Shown one piece after another: positions 52,880 through 63,439 of a DNA stretch of 64,000 nucleotides. The stretch lies in contig NZ_JBAHUQ010000016.1 of assembly GCF_036689865.1 (NCBI RefSeq), forward strand, positions 43,338 through 107,337, written 5' to 3'. Made by a program: the position numbers and the translations under genes. Under the pieces are notes generated by a model, which was not told the DNA's origin, did not search any database, and saw only the letters and a list, made by a program, of their open reading frames with translations. Position 1 is the first letter of the stretch; every line of letters begins with the position of its first letter. The stretch comes from Magnetococcus sp. PR-3 (GTDB taxonomy: Bacteria > Pseudomonadota > Magnetococcia > Magnetococcales > Magnetococcaceae).

Positions 52880-54208
52880 TTAGCGCCCTTTAATCTTTGC
52901 CTTCTTCATCAAACCCTCATATTGACGGCTGATCAGGAAGGACTGAATCTGTGAGGTAGTATCCATCGTCACACCAACAACGATGAGCATGGATGTACCA
53001 CCAAAGTAGAACGGAACGTTGTATTCAGCGATCAGGATCTCAGGCAACAAACAGACTGCTGTTACGTAGAGCGCCCCAACCAAGGTAAGACGGCTTAAAA
53101 TCTTATCCAGGTAATCCGAAGTCCGTTTACCGGGACGAATACCGGGAATAAACCCACCATACTTACGAAGGTTGTCTGCTGTCTCTTCAGGATTGAAAAC
53201 AATCGCTGTATAGAAGAAACAGAAGAACAAAATAGCTGCTGAATAAAACACCATGTAGCCAAGCTGACCTGGTGAGAACATTGCCGCAAAATCTCTAAAC
53301 CCTTCCCAGGGCATGAAATTGGCAATGGTCACAGGGAACAGAATGATGGAGCTCGCGAAAATTGGAGGGATCACACCCGCCGTATTCACCTTCAAAGGAA
53401 GATGAGAACTTTCACCGCCCACCATGCGTCGTCCACTAACCTGACGCTTGGCGTACTGAATGGTAATCCGCCTTTGCGCCCGCTCCATAAAGATAATGAA
53501 AGCGGTCACAAGAATGGCCATGGCGATCAAGAACAACACAAACAGTGGTGCCAGATCTCCTGTACGGGCCAGCTGCAAAGTTTGGAACAGAGCCACAGGG
53601 AGGTTGGCAACGATACCCGAGAAGATAATCAGGGAAATACCATTACCAATACCACGATCTGTAATCTGTTCACCCACCCACATAAGGAAGGCGGTTCCGG
53701 ATGTCAGGGTTAATACCGTCATCAGACGGAACTCCCAACCCGGATCAATTACCACGTTGAGTCCACCAGCCTTCATGGACTCTAAGCCGTAAGCAATACC
53801 AAAGCCCTGGAAGACTGCCAGGAGGATGGTACCGTAACGGGTGTATTGGGTAATCTTACGACGACCCGATTCACCCTCTTTTTTGATAGCCTCCAGCTTG
53901 GGGAACACAGCTGTCATCAACTGAATGATGATCGAAGCTGAGATGTACGGCATGATCCCTAGTGCAAAAACTGTCAAACGAGACAGTGCACCACCAGAGA
54001 ACATGTTGAACATTCCAAGCAAAGAGCCTTGCTGTTGCTCAAAGAAGGTTGCCAATGCCTGGGGATCAATTCCCGGGGTCGGCACATGTGCACCAATGCG
54101 GTACACAATGAGCATGCCCAGCGTAAACAGAATGCGTCTACGCAGCTCGGGAATTTTACCCAGATTACCCAGACCAGCCAAAGGGGCTTCGTTGGGAGTC
54201 GCAGCCAT
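52880..54208 (-). CDS. secY: Protein translocase subunit SecY
   Basis: SecY is the pore of the inner-membrane Sec translocon. The 442-residue protein shows ten hydrophobic segments and family motifs such as RRILFTLGMLIVYRIGAHVP at the start, ITQYTRYGT in a cytoplasmic loop, and NPEETADNLRKYGGFIPGIR before the last segments. It lies in the spc operon after rplO; no adk, map or infA gene follows. Confidence 0.98.
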   Translation of the reverse strand: MAATPNEAPLAGLGNLGKIPELRRRILFTLGMLIVYRIGAHVPTPGIDPQALATFFEQQQGSLLGMFNMFSGGALSRLTVFALGIMPYISASIIIQLMTAVFPKLEAIKKEGESGRRKITQYTRYGTILLAVFQGFGIAYGLESMKAGGLNVVIDPGWEFRLMTVLTLTSGTAFLMWVGEQITDRGIGNGISLIIFSGIVANLPVALFQTLQLARTGDLAPLFVLFLIAMAILVTAFIIFMERAQRRITIQYAKRQVSGRRMVGGESSHLPLKVNTAGVIPPIFASSIILFPVTIANFMPWEGFRDFAAMFSPGQLGYMVFYSAAILFFCFFYTAIVFNPEETADNLRKYGGFIPGIRPGKRTSDYLDKILSRLTLVGALYVTAVCLLPEILIAEYNVPFYFGGTSMLIVVGVTMDTTSQIQSFLISRQYEGLMKKAKIKGR

Positions 54209-54241
54209 ATGGAATCTCTTCCCTATTCACCTACGCCTGAC

Positions 54242-54715
54242 TTAAGCTTCCCCTTCAGGGGTCGCCACTTCGGCTAGCACAACTTTACCACCGGCAGCTT
54301 CCATCTTAGCGATGGCTGATGCAGAGGCCTTGTCCACATGGACAGTAATGGCCTTGGTAATTTCACCGTTGGCCAGCAGCTTGATGCCGCTTTTGGCTTT
54401 TTTGCCCAGCAGACCCTTCTCACGCAGAGCCTCGGCAGTCACTTCGCTACCAGCGTCAAAGAACTTCTCCAGAGCTTCCACCTGAACGATGGAATACTCT
54501 TTACGGGTGAAGTTCGTAAAACCACGCTTTGGCAAACGACGTTGTAAGGGCATCTGACCGCCCTCAAAACCGCTTTTGTGGTAGCCGCCACTACGGGCTT
54601 TTTGACCCTTGTGACCACGACCTGCAGTTTTGCCGTTACCGCTGGCCGGACCACGACCTACACGGTTCTTGCTCTGACCATTGCCGGGTACGGCGGGAAT
54701 TTCGTTCAATTTCAT
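54242..54715 (-). CDS. rplO: 50S ribosomal protein L15
   Basis: The 157 residues show the basic, glycine-rich N-terminal extension of L15 ([20 protein letters not shown], then [16 protein letters not shown]) and the globular C-terminal part ([18 protein letters not shown]). It lies between rpmD and secY. Confidence 0.98.
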   Translation of the reverse strand: MKLNEIPAVPGNGQSKNRVGRGPASGNGKTAGRGHKGQKARSGGYHKSGFEGGQMPLQRRLPKRGFTNFTRKEYSIVQVEALEKFFDAGSEVTAEALREKGLLGKKAKSGIKLLANGEITKAITVHVDKASASAIAKMEAAGGKVVLAEVATPEGEA

Positions 54716-54734
54716 GGTTCGTTACCCGCGCCTT

Positions 54735-54914
54735 TTAATCGACCACGGCCACCAAGTGGCTGATCTTTTTGATCTGTCCACGGATGGCGTCGTTGTCGGG
54801 AAGTTCCTTCACACGGTTCATCTTGGTCAAACCCAAAGAAGTCACAATACGCTTATGCTTCTCGGGACGACCAATGGGAGACCGTACCAGCTTTACTTTG
54901 ATCATATCGGCCAT
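54735..54914 (-). CDS. rpmD: 50S ribosomal protein L30
   Basis: This 59-residue protein reads [20 protein letters not shown] at the start and continues with [20 protein letters not shown], the full L30 pattern. It lies between rpsE and rplO with short spacers and ATCCTCC-derived ribosome site (GGAGGAT) upstream. Confidence 0.97.
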   Translation of the reverse strand: MADMIKVKLVRSPIGRPEKHKRIVTSLGLTKMNRVKELPDNDAIRGQIKKISHLVAVVD

Positions 54915-54926
54915 TTTATCCTCCTA

Positions 54927-55463
54927 TTAGTCGCAGATGCGGACGTTTTTGGTGGACATGCCGCGCTTAGCTGCAACCCGGTTTGGTGGGTTGATGCTTT
55001 GCAATGCAGCGAAGGTCGCTTTGATCAGGTTGTGGGGGTTGGAGGTACCGGTCGATTTGGCCAGCACATCACTGATCCCAACAGCTTCAAAGATAGGACG
55101 CATAGAACCACCAGCGATGATCCCCGTACCAGCAGAAGCAGGGCGTAATACCACACGACCGGCACCGAAACGACCTACGATCTCATGGTATAACGTACGG
55201 CTATCTTTGATTTCTACTTTGATCATCTGCTTTTGGGCTTGCTCGGTTGCCTTACGAATGGCCTCAGGCACCTCTTTGGCCTTACCCAGACCATAACCCA
55301 CAGAGCCTTTGCCATCTCCTACCACCACAATGGCGGAAAAGTTAAAGCGACTACCACCTTTAACGACCTTAGCGGTACGTTTGATGGCAACCAACTTTTC
55401 GATGAACTCACTCTCGTTCTCGTAATTGTTGTCTTGGCCTTTTCTATCACGTTGACTCATCAT
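54927..55463 (-). CDS. rpsE: 30S ribosomal protein S5
   Basis: S5 helps set decoding accuracy on the small subunit. The 178 residues have the double-stranded RNA-binding fold ([38 protein letters not shown]) and the C-terminal domain with [10 protein letters not shown]. Two adjacent ATG codons could start it; GAGGGG lies just upstream of both. Confidence 0.98.
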   Translation of the reverse strand: MMSQRDRKGQDNNYENESEFIEKLVAIKRTAKVVKGGSRFNFSAIVVVGDGKGSVGYGLGKAKEVPEAIRKATEQAQKQMIKVEIKDSRTLYHEIVGRFGAGRVVLRPASAGTGIIAGGSMRPIFEAVGISDVLAKSTGTSNPHNLIKATFAALQSINPPNRVAAKRGMSTKNVRICD

Positions 55464-55473
55464 TCATCCCCTC

Positions 55474-55839
55474 TTAGAAGTTCAACCCGGCTTCACGGGC
55501 TGCTTCGGCCAGGGCCTTTGTACGGCCGTGATAAAGGAAGCCACCGCGGTCGAACACCACTTCTGTGATGTTCTGTTCTTTCGCCTTCTCAGCGATACGT
55601 TTACCAATTAAGGCTGCCGCATCCGCGTTTCCGCCGTTCTTCACCTCATCGCGCAGAGACTTTTCTACCGTAGAGGCAGATACCAGGGTACGACCCTGAT
55701 TGTCATCAATGATCTGAGCGTAGATATGACGGGCGCTACGGAAGACCGAAAGACGGGGACGTTCACCCTGTACCTTCTTGATCCTCGTGCGCACGCGGGC
55801 GCTGCGGGCCTTTCTCGCTTGATTTCGATCCTTAGCCAT
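55474..55839 (-). CDS. rplR: 50S ribosomal protein L18
   Basis: L18 binds 5S rRNA. The 121 residues include [20 protein letters not shown] and the C-terminal [20 protein letters not shown], both diagnostic. I start at the ATG at 55839, which has GAGGTG upstream; a TTG two codons earlier is possible. Confidence 0.97.
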   Translation of the reverse strand: MAKDRNQARKARSARVRTRIKKVQGERPRLSVFRSARHIYAQIIDDNQGRTLVSASTVEKSLRDEVKNGGNADAAALIGKRIAEKAKEQNITEVVFDRGGFLYHGRTKALAEAAREAGLNF

Positions 55840-55854
55840 CGCCAAACACCTCGA

Positions 55855-56388
55855 TTATTTCTTCTTACCTTCTTTACGCAGGATATACTCACCCACGTAA
55901 CGGACCCCTTTACCCTTGTACGGCTCTGGGGGACGCCAGGAGCGGATCTCGGCACATGCCTGACCCAACACCTCTTTATCGGCCCCTTTAATCGTAATCA
56001 GGGTATTCTTCTCAACTGTCGCTTCAAGCCCTTTGGGGAGCTCATAGTTAACAGGATGAGAGAAGCCCAGGGTCAACTCCAGGGTGCGACCTTTGACCGC
56101 GGCACGGTAACCCACGCCTTGAATCTCGAGCTGCTTGGAAAAGCCTTGGGAAACGCCCACTACCATATTGTTCAGTAGTGAACGGGAAAGCCCCCATAGT
56201 GCAGAGCTTTTCTTTTCGTTGTTGTCCACAGCAACATTAACAGCGGCACCCTCTTGGGTGAAGCTGATTGCTTCGTGGAATTCACGGGTGAGTTCACCCA
56301 GTTTGCCCTTGGCGGTCACCACGGTGCCGTCGATCTTTAGATCCACACCGTCGGGTACCGTCACCGGTTGTTTTCCAATACGTGACAT
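55855..56388 (-). CDS. rplF: 50S ribosomal protein L6
   Basis: L6 lies near the factor-binding site. The 177 residues open with MSRIGKQPVTVPDGV and contain GVSQGFSKQLEIQGVGYRA and the C-terminal RPPEPYKGKGVRYVGE, all L6 marks. It lies between rpsH and rplR. Confidence 0.98.
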   Translation of the reverse strand: MSRIGKQPVTVPDGVDLKIDGTVVTAKGKLGELTREFHEAISFTQEGAAVNVAVDNNEKKSSALWGLSRSLLNNMVVGVSQGFSKQLEIQGVGYRAAVKGRTLELTLGFSHPVNYELPKGLEATVEKNTLITIKGADKEVLGQACAEIRSWRPPEPYKGKGVRYVGEYILRKEGKKK

Positions 56389-56405
56389 GGTTCAAACCTC
56401 GACGA

Positions 56406-56804
56406 TTAGTAGACGGTGCAGAGCAGTTCACCACCAACGCCCAACTCGAGCGCACGGCGGCTAGAGATGACACCCTTACTGGTAGAGAGGATGGCGATAC
56501 CCAACCCCTGATACACCGAGGGAATCTCTGCTTTGCCCACGTAGGTACGACGACCGGGAGTGGAGATACGCTTAATCTCCTCAATGACCGGCTTGTTCTG
56601 GTAGTACTTCAAAGTCAAGTCCAGTGCGGGGTGGTTCTCACCATCCACGGTCTCACTGACTGACTCGATGTAACCTTCTTCTTTAAGAATGTCAGCAATA
56701 CGCTTCTTCATGTTGCTGGCAGGCATAACAACGTTATCCTTGCCAACCATCTGTGCGTTGCGAATGCGTGTCAGCATATCGCTGATTGGATCGTTCATGC
56801 TCAT
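56406..56804 (-). CDS. rpsH: 30S ribosomal protein S8
   Basis: S8 binds the central domain of 16S rRNA and, in E. coli, represses the spc operon. I start at the ATG at 56804 ([18 protein letters not shown]), with AAGGAG 7 bases upstream, giving 132 residues; the frame extends upstream but without S8 character. The C-terminus [20 protein letters not shown] is typical. Confidence 0.97.
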   Translation of the reverse strand: MSMNDPISDMLTRIRNAQMVGKDNVVMPASNMKKRIADILKEEGYIESVSETVDGENHPALDLTLKYYQNKPVIEEIKRISTPGRRTYVGKAEIPSVYQGLGIAILSTSKGVISSRRALELGVGGELLCTVY

Positions 56805-56832
56805 CGGCGTTCTCCTTACAACCTTTGACCGC

Positions 56833-57018
56833 TTACCAGGAAGCCTTGGTGACGCCCGGAATCTCACCACGCAGTGCAAGCTGACGCACACAAATGCGAC
56901 ACATCTTGAACTTACGTAGGTATCCACGAGGACGACCACAACGCTTACAACGGTTGTAGGAACGCACAGCAAACTTAGGCTTGCTGTTGGCCTTATTTAC
57001 CATGGAAGTCTTAGCCAT
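56833..57018 (-). CDS. rpsN: 30S ribosomal protein S14, short zinc-binding type
   Basis: S14 is a small-subunit head protein. This one has 61 residues and two CxxC pairs (CKRC and CRIC), the zinc-binding type Z found in Gram-positives, Thermus and many other phyla. Most proteobacteria have a form of about 101 residues without this site. The end [13 protein letters not shown] is diagnostic. Its start overlaps the end of rplE by 8 bases. Confidence 0.96.
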   Translation of the reverse strand: MAKTSMVNKANSKPKFAVRSYNRCKRCGRPRGYLRKFKMCRICVRQLALRGEIPGVTKASW

Positions 57019-57568
57019 TGTTCCCTTCCTTCTTCCTGAACGGCATGTTGAAACCGGCGAGAAGCTCGCGGGCTTCATCATTGGTCTTGGCACTGGTCAC
57101 AATGCAGATATCCATACCCCGTACTTTATCGACCTTATCGTAGTCGATCTCAGGGAAGATAATCTGTTCCTTAACACCCATGGTGTAGTTGCCACGGCCA
57201 TCAAAGGCTTTATCGCTCACGCCACGGAAGTCACGCACACGTGGAAGTGCAGTATTGATCAAACGATCAAGAAATTCCCACATTTGCTGACGACGTAGGG
57301 TTACACGGCACCCTACTGCCTGTCCTTCACGTAGCTTAAAGCCCGCAATGGATTTCTTGGCGTAGGTGGTCATGGCCTTTTGGCCAGTGATCGCCTCCAT
57401 GTCGCCAATGGCGTGTTTTAAAATGTTTTTGTCGTTGATTGCCTCACCGACGCCCATATTCACCACAATCTTTTCCAGACGTGGTACTTGCATGATGTTG
57501 GAGTAGCCGAACTTCTCTTTGAGCTCGGGCACTACCTTGTCATGGTAAACCTGTTTCAGATCAGCCAT
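57011..57568 (-). CDS. rplE: 50S ribosomal protein L5
   Basis: L5 binds 5S rRNA at the central protuberance. The 185 residues include [36 protein letters not shown] and the C-terminal [18 protein letters not shown]. It lies between rplX and rpsN. Confidence 0.98.
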   Translation of the reverse strand: MADLKQVYHDKVVPELKEKFGYSNIMQVPRLEKIVVNMGVGEAINDKNILKHAIGDMEAITGQKAMTTYAKKSIAGFKLREGQAVGCRVTLRRQQMWEFLDRLINTALPRVRDFRGVSDKAFDGRGNYTMGVKEQIIFPEIDYDKVDKVRGMDICIVTSAKTNDEARELLAGFNMPFRKKEGNNG

Positions 57569-57586
57569 TTTAGGTCCCTATCTCGC

Positions 57587-57925
57587 TCACTTGTCCAGCA
57601 CTTCACCGGAACCAGCTGCCACACGCACTTTACGACCATCCTCAAGAACTTTCTTCTTGATTCGGGTCCCTTTGCCTGTTGCAGGGTCCACGATCATCAC
57701 ATTGCTGATATTGATGGGGGCTTCTTTTTCGACAATGCCACCCTCAGCATTTTGTTGGGGCTTGGTGTGACGCTTGATCATGTTCACCTTTTCCACCAAC
57801 ACTGAGGACTTCTTACCGAGAATTTGCAGAATTTGACCCTGCTTACCCTTGTCCTTACCAGCGACCACGATTACGGTGTCGCCCTTCTTCAGATCTGTGC
57901 TGAAGTCACTTTTACTTATTGCCAT
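57587..57925 (-). CDS. rplX: 50S ribosomal protein L24
   Basis: L24 is an assembly initiator of the large subunit. The 112 residues contain the KOW motif ([20 protein letters not shown]) and NMIKRHTKP, as in the family. It lies between rplN and rplE. Confidence 0.98.
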   Translation of the reverse strand: MAISKSDFSTDLKKGDTVIVVAGKDKGKQGQILQILGKKSSVLVEKVNMIKRHTKPQQNAEGGIVEKEAPINISNVMIVDPATGKGTRIKKKVLEDGRKVRVAAGSGEVLDK

Positions 57926-57940
57926 GGATCACGCCTCCCC

Positions 57941-58309
57941 TTACAGCACTTCGGGGGCCAGGGAGATGATCTTCATATAGTTCCGTGCCCGCAATTCGCG
58001 GGTTACGGGACCGAAGATACGCGTTCCCACAGGCTCACCGGCCTTGTTGATTAATACAGCCGCATTCTTGTCAAAACGAATGAGACTACCATCAGGGCGC
58101 GTGATCTCTTTTTTGGTGCGAACCACCACGGCACGAGCTACTTCACCCTTTTTTACTTTGCCGCGTGGCAGCGCCGATTTGACCGAAACGATGATGACAT
58201 CACCGACACGGGCGTAACGACGCTTAGAACCACCAATCACCTTGATGCATTGAACTTTCTTGGCGCCGGAGTTATCGGCCACTTCAAGTTGAGATTCGAC
58301 TTGAATCAT
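57941..58309 (-). CDS. rplN: 50S ribosomal protein L14
   Basis: The 122 residues read [20 protein letters not shown] at the start and end with [20 protein letters not shown], the full L14 pattern. It lies between rpsQ and rplX. Confidence 0.98.
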   Translation of the reverse strand: MIQVESQLEVADNSGAKKVQCIKVIGGSKRRYARVGDVIIVSVKSALPRGKVKKGEVARAVVVRTKKEITRPDGSLIRFDKNAAVLINKAGEPVGTRIFGPVTRELRARNYMKIISLAPEVL

Positions 58310-58321
58310 GTCCGCTCCTCC

Positions 58322-58573
58322 TTAGCCTTCCACCGCAGCCATAGTGCGTTCAGTAACAATCCAGTTCTTGTCTTTGCTCATAGCGCGACTTTCTTGGATC
58401 ATTACCGTATCACCGGTGCGGTATTGGTTCTCTTCATCATGCGCTTTGTATTTTTTGGACTGACGCACAATCTTGCCGTACAGCGGATGACGTACTTTAC
58501 GCTCCACTTTTACGACCACAGTTTTGTCCATTTTGTCGCTTACAACGACACCTTGCATAATACGCTTGGCCAT
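58322..58573 (-). CDS. rpsQ: 30S ribosomal protein S17
   Basis: The 83 residues have the S17 OB-fold pattern: [20 protein letters not shown], then [15 protein letters not shown]. Its ATG overlaps the rpmC stop codon by one base (TAATG). Confidence 0.98.
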   Translation of the reverse strand: MAKRIMQGVVVSDKMDKTVVVKVERKVRHPLYGKIVRQSKKYKAHDEENQYRTGDTVMIQESRAMSKDKNWIVTERTMAAVEG

Positions 58574-58776
58574 TACACTTCCTCTTTAGCCTTCCGCTCT
58601 CCGATCACGGTCTTGATGCGCGCGATTTCCCGGCGAACCTGACGGATACGGGACGTATTCTCCAGTTGGGCAGTCGCGTGTTGAAAGCGCAGGTTAAAAG
58701 CTTCCTGGTGGAGAGCTTTTAATTTATCTTCCAGCGCTTCGACGGACATATCCCTCATTTCGGAGGCTACGCTCAT
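58573..58776 (-). CDS. rpmC: 50S ribosomal protein L29
   Basis: This helical hairpin protein sits at the tunnel exit and helps bind trigger factor and SRP. I start at the ATG at 58776, six bases after AAGGGGG, for 67 residues; an in-frame TTG lies two codons earlier. [20 protein letters not shown] and [14 protein letters not shown] are L29 marks. Confidence 0.96.
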   Translation of the reverse strand: MSVASEMRDMSVEALEDKLKALHQEAFNLRFQHATAQLENTSRIRQVRREIARIKTVIGERKAKEEV

Positions 58777-58778
58777 GA

Positions 58779-59192
58779 TCAACCCCCTTCACGAACAATA
58801 AACTTGGTCTTAACTGGTAGCTTAGCTGCAGCACGCTGCATAGCTTCGCGGGCCAGTTCTTCATCAACACCCTCCATTTCATAGAGAATGCGACCAGGCT
58901 TGACACGGGCAATCCAGAACTCTGGGCTACCCTTACCTTTACCCTGACGAACTTCAGCTGGTTTCTTAGAAACCGGAACATCAGGAAAAACACGAATCCA
59001 AACACGACCGCCACGTTTGATGTGACGTGTCATTGCACGACGGGCTGCTTCGATCTGACGCGCAGTGATGCGCGATGCACCCATCGCCTTAAGGCCAAAC
59101 TGTCCGAAGTTGAGTGAACTACCGCGGTATGCTAGGCCGTGAACGCGCCCCTTGTGCGCCTTCCGGAACTTGGTCTTCTTAGGTTGAAGCAT
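58779..59192 (-). CDS. rplP: 50S ribosomal protein L16
   Basis: L16 shapes the A-site region of the large subunit. The 137 residues begin [16 protein letters not shown] and include [20 protein letters not shown] and [20 protein letters not shown], all diagnostic. It lies between rpsC and rpmC. Confidence 0.98.
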   Translation of the reverse strand: MLQPKKTKFRKAHKGRVHGLAYRGSSLNFGQFGLKAMGASRITARQIEAARRAMTRHIKRGGRVWIRVFPDVPVSKKPAEVRQGKGKGSPEFWIARVKPGRILYEMEGVDEELAREAMQRAAAKLPVKTKFIVREGG

Positions 59193-59210
59193 GGGATTAT
59201 ACCCCTGTCC

Positions 59211-59843
59211 TTATTTCTTTTCAATGAGCATGCCTTTGTAGACCCACACCTTGACACCAATGATGCCGTAGGTGGTGTTGGCCTCAGCAAAGCCGTAGTC
59301 GATATCGGCACGCAGGGTGTGCAGGGGCACACGGCCTTCGCGGTACCATTCGGTACGGGCGATTTCAGCTCCACCAAGACGACCAGCGCAGTTGATACGA
59401 ATACCTTCTGCACCCAGACGCATGGCTGAGGTTACGGCACGCTTCATGCTGCGTCGGAAAGCAACACGGCGCTCAAGCTGTTGCGCGACATTTTCTGCAA
59501 CCAATTGTGCATCAGCTTCTGGCTTGCGGATCTCAACAATATTGATCTGCACGTCGGAGCTGGCAATGGCCTTAATGTCGTTCTTCAGCTTCTCAATATC
59601 GGCGCCCTTCTTACCGATAATGATGCCGGGACGCGCAGTGTGAATGTTAATGCGCGCTTTTTGGGCAGGACGCTCAATTACGATCTTGGAAACGCTGGCA
59701 TGTGCCAAACGCTTTTTTAACCAAGCGCGAATCTTGATGTCTTCCAGCAGCAGGTCGGCGAAATTTTTATCCGCAAACCAACGGGTGTCCCAGGTCTTTG
59801 TGGTTCCCAAACGGAACCCTGTCGGATGAACCTTCTGTCCCAT
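59211..59843 (-). CDS. rpsC: 30S ribosomal protein S3
   Basis: S3 is at the mRNA entry site. The 210 residues begin [13 protein letters not shown] and contain the KH domain motif [14 protein letters not shown] and the C-terminal GCAGRL-like [20 protein letters not shown]. It lies between rplV and rplP. Confidence 0.98.
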   Translation of the reverse strand: MGQKVHPTGFRLGTTKTWDTRWFADKNFADLLLEDIKIRAWLKKRLAHASVSKIVIERPAQKARINIHTARPGIIIGKKGADIEKLKNDIKAIASSDVQINIVEIRKPEADAQLVAENVAQQLERRVAFRRSMKRAVTSAMRLGAEGIRINCAGRLGGAEIARTEWYREGRVPLHTLRADIDYGFAEANTTYGIIGVKVWVYKGMLIEKK

Positions 59844-59865
59844 GGTATCCTCCTCGTTCCTTGGT

Positions 59866-60207
59866 TTAATCTTCCTGAGGACGAACCGCCACAGTGATGT
59901 GGGAAGTCCGCTTCAGAATTCGAGTAGCACGACCACGTGCACGGGGTTTAAACCGTTTCATGGTCGGACCTTGATCCACATAAGCCTTGGAGACCACCAG
60001 GGTATCCACATCCAGGCCCATATTCTCCTCAGCATTGGCCACTGCGGACTTTAACGTCTCACGAATGACACCTGCTGCGCGCTTCTTGGAGAAGGCCAGG
60101 AGATTCATAGCACTCTCTACCTGCATACCGCGAATCTGATCAATGACCAGACGCACTTTATAGGGAGAGACGCGCTGATACTTAGTCGTAGCACGTGCTT
60201 CTTGCAT
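59866..60207 (-). CDS. rplV: 50S ribosomal protein L22
   Basis: L22 lines the peptide tunnel. The 113 residues include [19 protein letters not shown] and the tip-loop region [20 protein letters not shown], both family marks. It lies between rpsS and rpsC. Confidence 0.98.
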   Translation of the reverse strand: MQEARATTKYQRVSPYKVRLVIDQIRGMQVESAMNLLAFSKKRAAGVIRETLKSAVANAEENMGLDVDTLVVSKAYVDQGPTMKRFKPRARGRATRILKRTSHITVAVRPQED

Positions 60208-60225
60208 GACAATACTCTCCCGTTC

Positions 60226-60504
60226 TTAGCGACGCTTGGCTTTTTTATCCACACCGTGACCGTAGTAGGTACGGGTGGGAGCAAATTCGCCCAGCTTGTG
60301 ACCCACCATATTTTCGGTGATCAGCACTGGAATGAACTTGCGGCCATTGTGAACCCCGAAGGTATAACCAACAAACTCGGGGATGATGGTGGAGCGACGT
60401 GACCAAGTCTTGATCAACTCTTTGCGGGAATTCTCCCGTAGAGTCTCCACCTTCTTGACCAGATAGTCGTCTAAAAACGGACCTTTTTTGACTGAACGAG
60501 CCAT
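60226..60504 (-). CDS. rpsS: 30S ribosomal protein S19
   Basis: S19 is a head protein. The 92 residues begin [20 protein letters not shown] and include [20 protein letters not shown] and [18 protein letters not shown]. It lies between rplB and rplV. Confidence 0.98.
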   Translation of the reverse strand: MARSVKKGPFLDDYLVKKVETLRENSRKELIKTWSRRSTIIPEFVGYTFGVHNGRKFIPVLITENMVGHKLGEFAPTRTYYGHGVDKKAKRR

Positions 60505-60524
60505 TCTCTTCGTCCTCTCTCGGA

Positions 60525-61358
60525 TTACTTACGACGACGCATGATGAGACGATCAGAAGCCTTGGTCTTAGACCGGGTCTTCTTACCTTTGGTAGGTACA
60601 CCCCAAGGTGTGACCGGATGACGGCCACCAGAGGTACGACCTTCACCACCACCATGGGGGTGATCCACAGGGTTCATCACAACACCGCGAACAGAGGGAC
60701 GCTTGCCCATCCAGCGGGTACGTCCTGCTTTACCGATTTTACTGTTGGAGTTGTCGGGGTTGGAGACCATACCTACGGTCGCCATACACTCGAGCAACAC
60801 CAAACGCATTTCGCCGGAAGGCATTTTAAGCTGGGCATACTTGCCCTCTTTACCCATCAGCTGGATGTAGTTACCAGCACTACGGGCGACTTGTCCACCC
60901 TTGCCAGGCTTAAGCTCAACGTTGTGAACGATGGTACCGATTGGCATCGCCCGTAAAGGCATTGCGTTACCGGGTTTCACATCCACATTGCTGATGCTCT
61001 TAGCGGCCACAACCGTATCTCCAACCTGGAGACGCTGAGGCGCCAAAATATAAGCTTTTTCACCATCGGTGTAATGCAGCAGCGCAATGAAAGCGGTGCG
61101 GTTAGGGTCATACTCGATACGAGCAACCTTAGCCGGCACATCAAACTTGTTACGCTTAAAGTCGATGATGCGGTACCGACGCTTGTGTCCACCACCTTGG
61201 TGACGAACAGTCATACGTCCGTAGTTGTTACGACCACCCTTTTTAGAAAGGGGGGCCAGCAATGAGCGCTCGGGGCCCTCTTTGCTCAGTTCGCTGTAGT
61301 CCACCGATACCTGATGGCGCTTACCGTCGGAAGTCGGTTTGTAATTCTTCAGTGCCAT
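60525..61358 (-). CDS. rplB: 50S ribosomal protein L2
   Basis: L2 is needed for subunit joining and sits by the peptidyl transferase centre. I start at the ATG at 61358 ([20 protein letters not shown]), which has AGGAGAG upstream, for 277 residues; the frame opens further upstream without L2 character. The conserved histidine lies in [20 protein letters not shown]. Confidence 0.98.
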   Translation of the reverse strand: MALKNYKPTSDGKRHQVSVDYSELSKEGPERSLLAPLSKKGGRNNYGRMTVRHQGGGHKRRYRIIDFKRNKFDVPAKVARIEYDPNRTAFIALLHYTDGEKAYILAPQRLQVGDTVVAAKSISNVDVKPGNAMPLRAMPIGTIVHNVELKPGKGGQVARSAGNYIQLMGKEGKYAQLKMPSGEMRLVLLECMATVGMVSNPDNSNSKIGKAGRTRWMGKRPSVRGVVMNPVDHPHGGGEGRTSGGRHPVTPWGVPTKGKKTRSKTKASDRLIMRRRK

Positions 61359-61381
61359 TGAGACTCTCCTCTTCGTGCCAA

Positions 61382-61681
61382 TCAGGCGCCCTGATCGAAC
61401 AGGTCGATGGATTGACCCTCTTGGAGACGAACCACGGCCCGCTTCCAATCCTTACGCTTACCTTCGAGCTTACCAAAGCGCTTGGCCTTACCTTTGACGT
61501 TGCTTACCTGCACCGCCTCAACCTTAACGCTATAGATGGTCTCGATCGCCTTTTTAATCTGGGGCTTGTTGGCCCAAGTGGCGACGGCAAAGCTGATTTG
61601 GTTACCCTTTTCAAGCTGCATGGTGGACTTTTCAGTCACCAGCGGGCGAACCAGAACGTTATACATGCTCAACTCGTTCAT
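61382..61681 (-). CDS. rplW: 50S ribosomal protein L23
   Basis: L23 docks trigger factor and SRP at the tunnel exit. The 99 residues include [20 protein letters not shown] and [20 protein letters not shown]. Its ATG overlaps the rplD stop codon (ATGA at 61678-61681). Confidence 0.98.
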   Translation of the reverse strand: MNELSMYNVLVRPLVTEKSTMQLEKGNQISFAVATWANKPQIKKAIETIYSVKVEAVQVSNVKGKAKRFGKLEGKRKDWKRAVVRLQEGQSIDLFDQGA

Positions 61682-62301
61682 GCCAGCTTCTCCTCAAGGC
61701 TACGCACCGCTTCCTCGGTGATGACCAGCTTTTCGTAGCGCAGCAGGTCGTAAACGTTCACACCATCAACATCTGCAACAAGCACGTTAGGAATGTTGCG
61801 AGCTGACAGCAGCACGTTATCAGAAAGCTCTTTAACCACGATGAAAGTCGACTTCTCAGCACCAAGGCTGCTCAGCAGGCTTTTCATCCCTTTGGTCTTA
61901 GGACCTTCCAGCTCGAGCTTTTCAACAACCACCATCTCCTCCGAAGAGGCTTTGGCGGAAAGTGCTGTTTGCAGCGCAAGCTTACGTACTTTTTTGTTCA
62001 TCTTGTGGCCGAAGTCACGAGGCTGGGGACCGAAAACGATACCACCAGTACGGAACTGAGGCGCACGGGTTGTGCCCTGACGGGCGTTACCTGTGCCTTT
62101 TTGACGGAAAGGTTTCTTTCCACCGCCGCGCACATCACTGCGACCTAAAACCGCAGCGGTACCGCTGCGACGTTTGGCCAATTGATAGTTGACGGCCATA
62201 CCCAGAAGGTCCGCACGGATCTCACGACCAAAAACGGATTCATTTAACTCCGCACTGCGAACTTCCTGGTTATTGGCGTCTTTAACGGGTACTTGGATCA
62301 T
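61678..62301 (-). CDS. rplD: 50S ribosomal protein L4
   Basis: L4 reaches into the tunnel and in E. coli represses the S10 operon. The 207 residues include the extended loop GGGKKPFRQKGTGNARQGTT and the C-terminal NIPNVLVADVDGVNVYDLLR. It lies between rplC and rplW. Confidence 0.98.
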   Translation of the reverse strand: MIQVPVKDANNQEVRSAELNESVFGREIRADLLGMAVNYQLAKRRSGTAAVLGRSDVRGGGKKPFRQKGTGNARQGTTRAPQFRTGGIVFGPQPRDFGHKMNKKVRKLALQTALSAKASSEEMVVVEKLELEGPKTKGMKSLLSSLGAEKSTFIVVKELSDNVLLSARNIPNVLVADVDGVNVYDLLRYEKLVITEEAVRSLEEKLA

Positions 62302-62327
62302 GGTGATTTCCTTCTATCCACACCTAA

Positions 62328-62969
62328 TCAGGCAGAGCCTTTTTTTAAGGCGTCCCGAACCAACACCAGAGAGCCCTTGGAACCGGGAATGCTCCCCTTC
62401 ACGGCTACGATGGACTTTTCACTGTCCACGAAAGCCACTTTCAAATTCTGCACGGTCTGAGTTTCTTTACCCATTTGACCAGGCATCTTTTTGTTCTTAA
62501 ATACTCGACCAGGAGTTTGACACTGACCGATAGAACCGATGGAGCGGTGTACCTTGTGAGAACCGTGGGTAGCACGACCACCACGGAAACCCCAACGCTT
62601 CATACCACCGGCAAAACCTTTACCCACCGTCCGACCTGTAACGTCGACAAAGCTGTCTACGGCAAAATGCTCAGCATTAAGCTCTTGACCCACTTCATAG
62701 TCGTTAGGATTGGCGACGCGGAATTCACGCAAAACCCGCCGAGGCGTCACATTAGCCTTGGCATACTGCCCACGGACAGTTTTAGAGATGCGGGAAGGTT
62801 TGGCTTCTTCAAAACCAAGCTGAATGGCGTTGTAACCATCCTGCTCTTCTGTACGCTTGGCCACTACAGCACAGGGACCCAGTTGTACCAAGGTAACAGC
62901 GATACGCTGACCATCCTCGGTAAACATCTGGGACATGCCGAGCTTACGGCCGATCAGACCACTACGCAT
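62328..62969 (-). CDS. rplC: 50S ribosomal protein L3
   Basis: L3 starts large-subunit assembly. The 213 residues begin MRSGLIGRKLGMSQMFTEDG and contain GKGFAGGMKRWGFRGGRATH and GRVFKNKKMPGQMG, where the glutamine is the usual methylation site. It lies 126 bases after rpsJ. Confidence 0.98.
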   Translation of the reverse strand: MRSGLIGRKLGMSQMFTEDGQRIAVTLVQLGPCAVVAKRTEEQDGYNAIQLGFEEAKPSRISKTVRGQYAKANVTPRRVLREFRVANPNDYEVGQELNAEHFAVDSFVDVTGRTVGKGFAGGMKRWGFRGGRATHGSHKVHRSIGSIGQCQTPGRVFKNKKMPGQMGKETQTVQNLKVAFVDSEKSIVAVKGSIPGSKGSLVLVRDALKKGSA

Positions 62970-63086
62970 GTCTTTTCCTCATATTATTATCGATTGCCTC
63001 CCCTACCCCAACCTTCGCAAAGCGACTGTCCGATAAGGGAGGATGCTTTAAAGGGAGCGGAGATCATACGTCACCACTCTCCAAAG

Positions 63087-63106
63087 TCAAGCTAATTATA
63101 GCTTGA
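63087..63106. other. Small palindrome over the rpsJ stop codon
   Basis: TCAAGCTA-atta-TAGCTTGA is a perfect 8-bp inverted repeat with a 4-base loop, covering the end of rpsJ. It opens the 126-base rpsJ-rplC gap. The gap has no gene; I see no clear U-tract. Confidence 0.4.
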
Positions 63107-63407
63107 TCTCGACATTCACACCTGCAGCGAGGTCCAACTTCATCAATGCATCCACCGTTTGGGGCGTAGGATTGATGATGTCGATGATACGCTTATGGGT
63201 GCGGATCTCGAATTGCTCACGGCTTTTTTTATCTACGTGAGGTGAACGCAGAACCGTGTAACGATTGATTTTTGTAGGCAGCGGAATCGGTCCACGGATA
63301 TCAGCACCGGTACGACGAGCAGTCTGCACAATCTCACCAGTACTTTGATCTAGGATCCGATGATCAAAGGCCTTCAAACGGATGCGGATTTTTTGGCTAT
63401 CCATCAT
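63096..63407 (-). CDS. rpsJ: 30S ribosomal protein S10 (NusE)
   Basis: S10 is a head protein and, as NusE, links NusG to the ribosome and joins antitermination complexes. The 103 residues include [19 protein letters not shown] and [19 protein letters not shown]. Two adjacent ATG codons could start it; GAGG lies upstream. It follows tuf. Confidence 0.98.
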   Translation of the reverse strand: MMDSQKIRIRLKAFDHRILDQSTGEIVQTARRTGADIRGPIPLPTKINRYTVLRSPHVDKKSREQFEIRTHKRIIDIINPTPQTVDALMKLDLAAGVNVEIKL

Positions 63408-63439
63408 GTGTGTTCCTCAAACGTCTACAGAGCTTAGGC

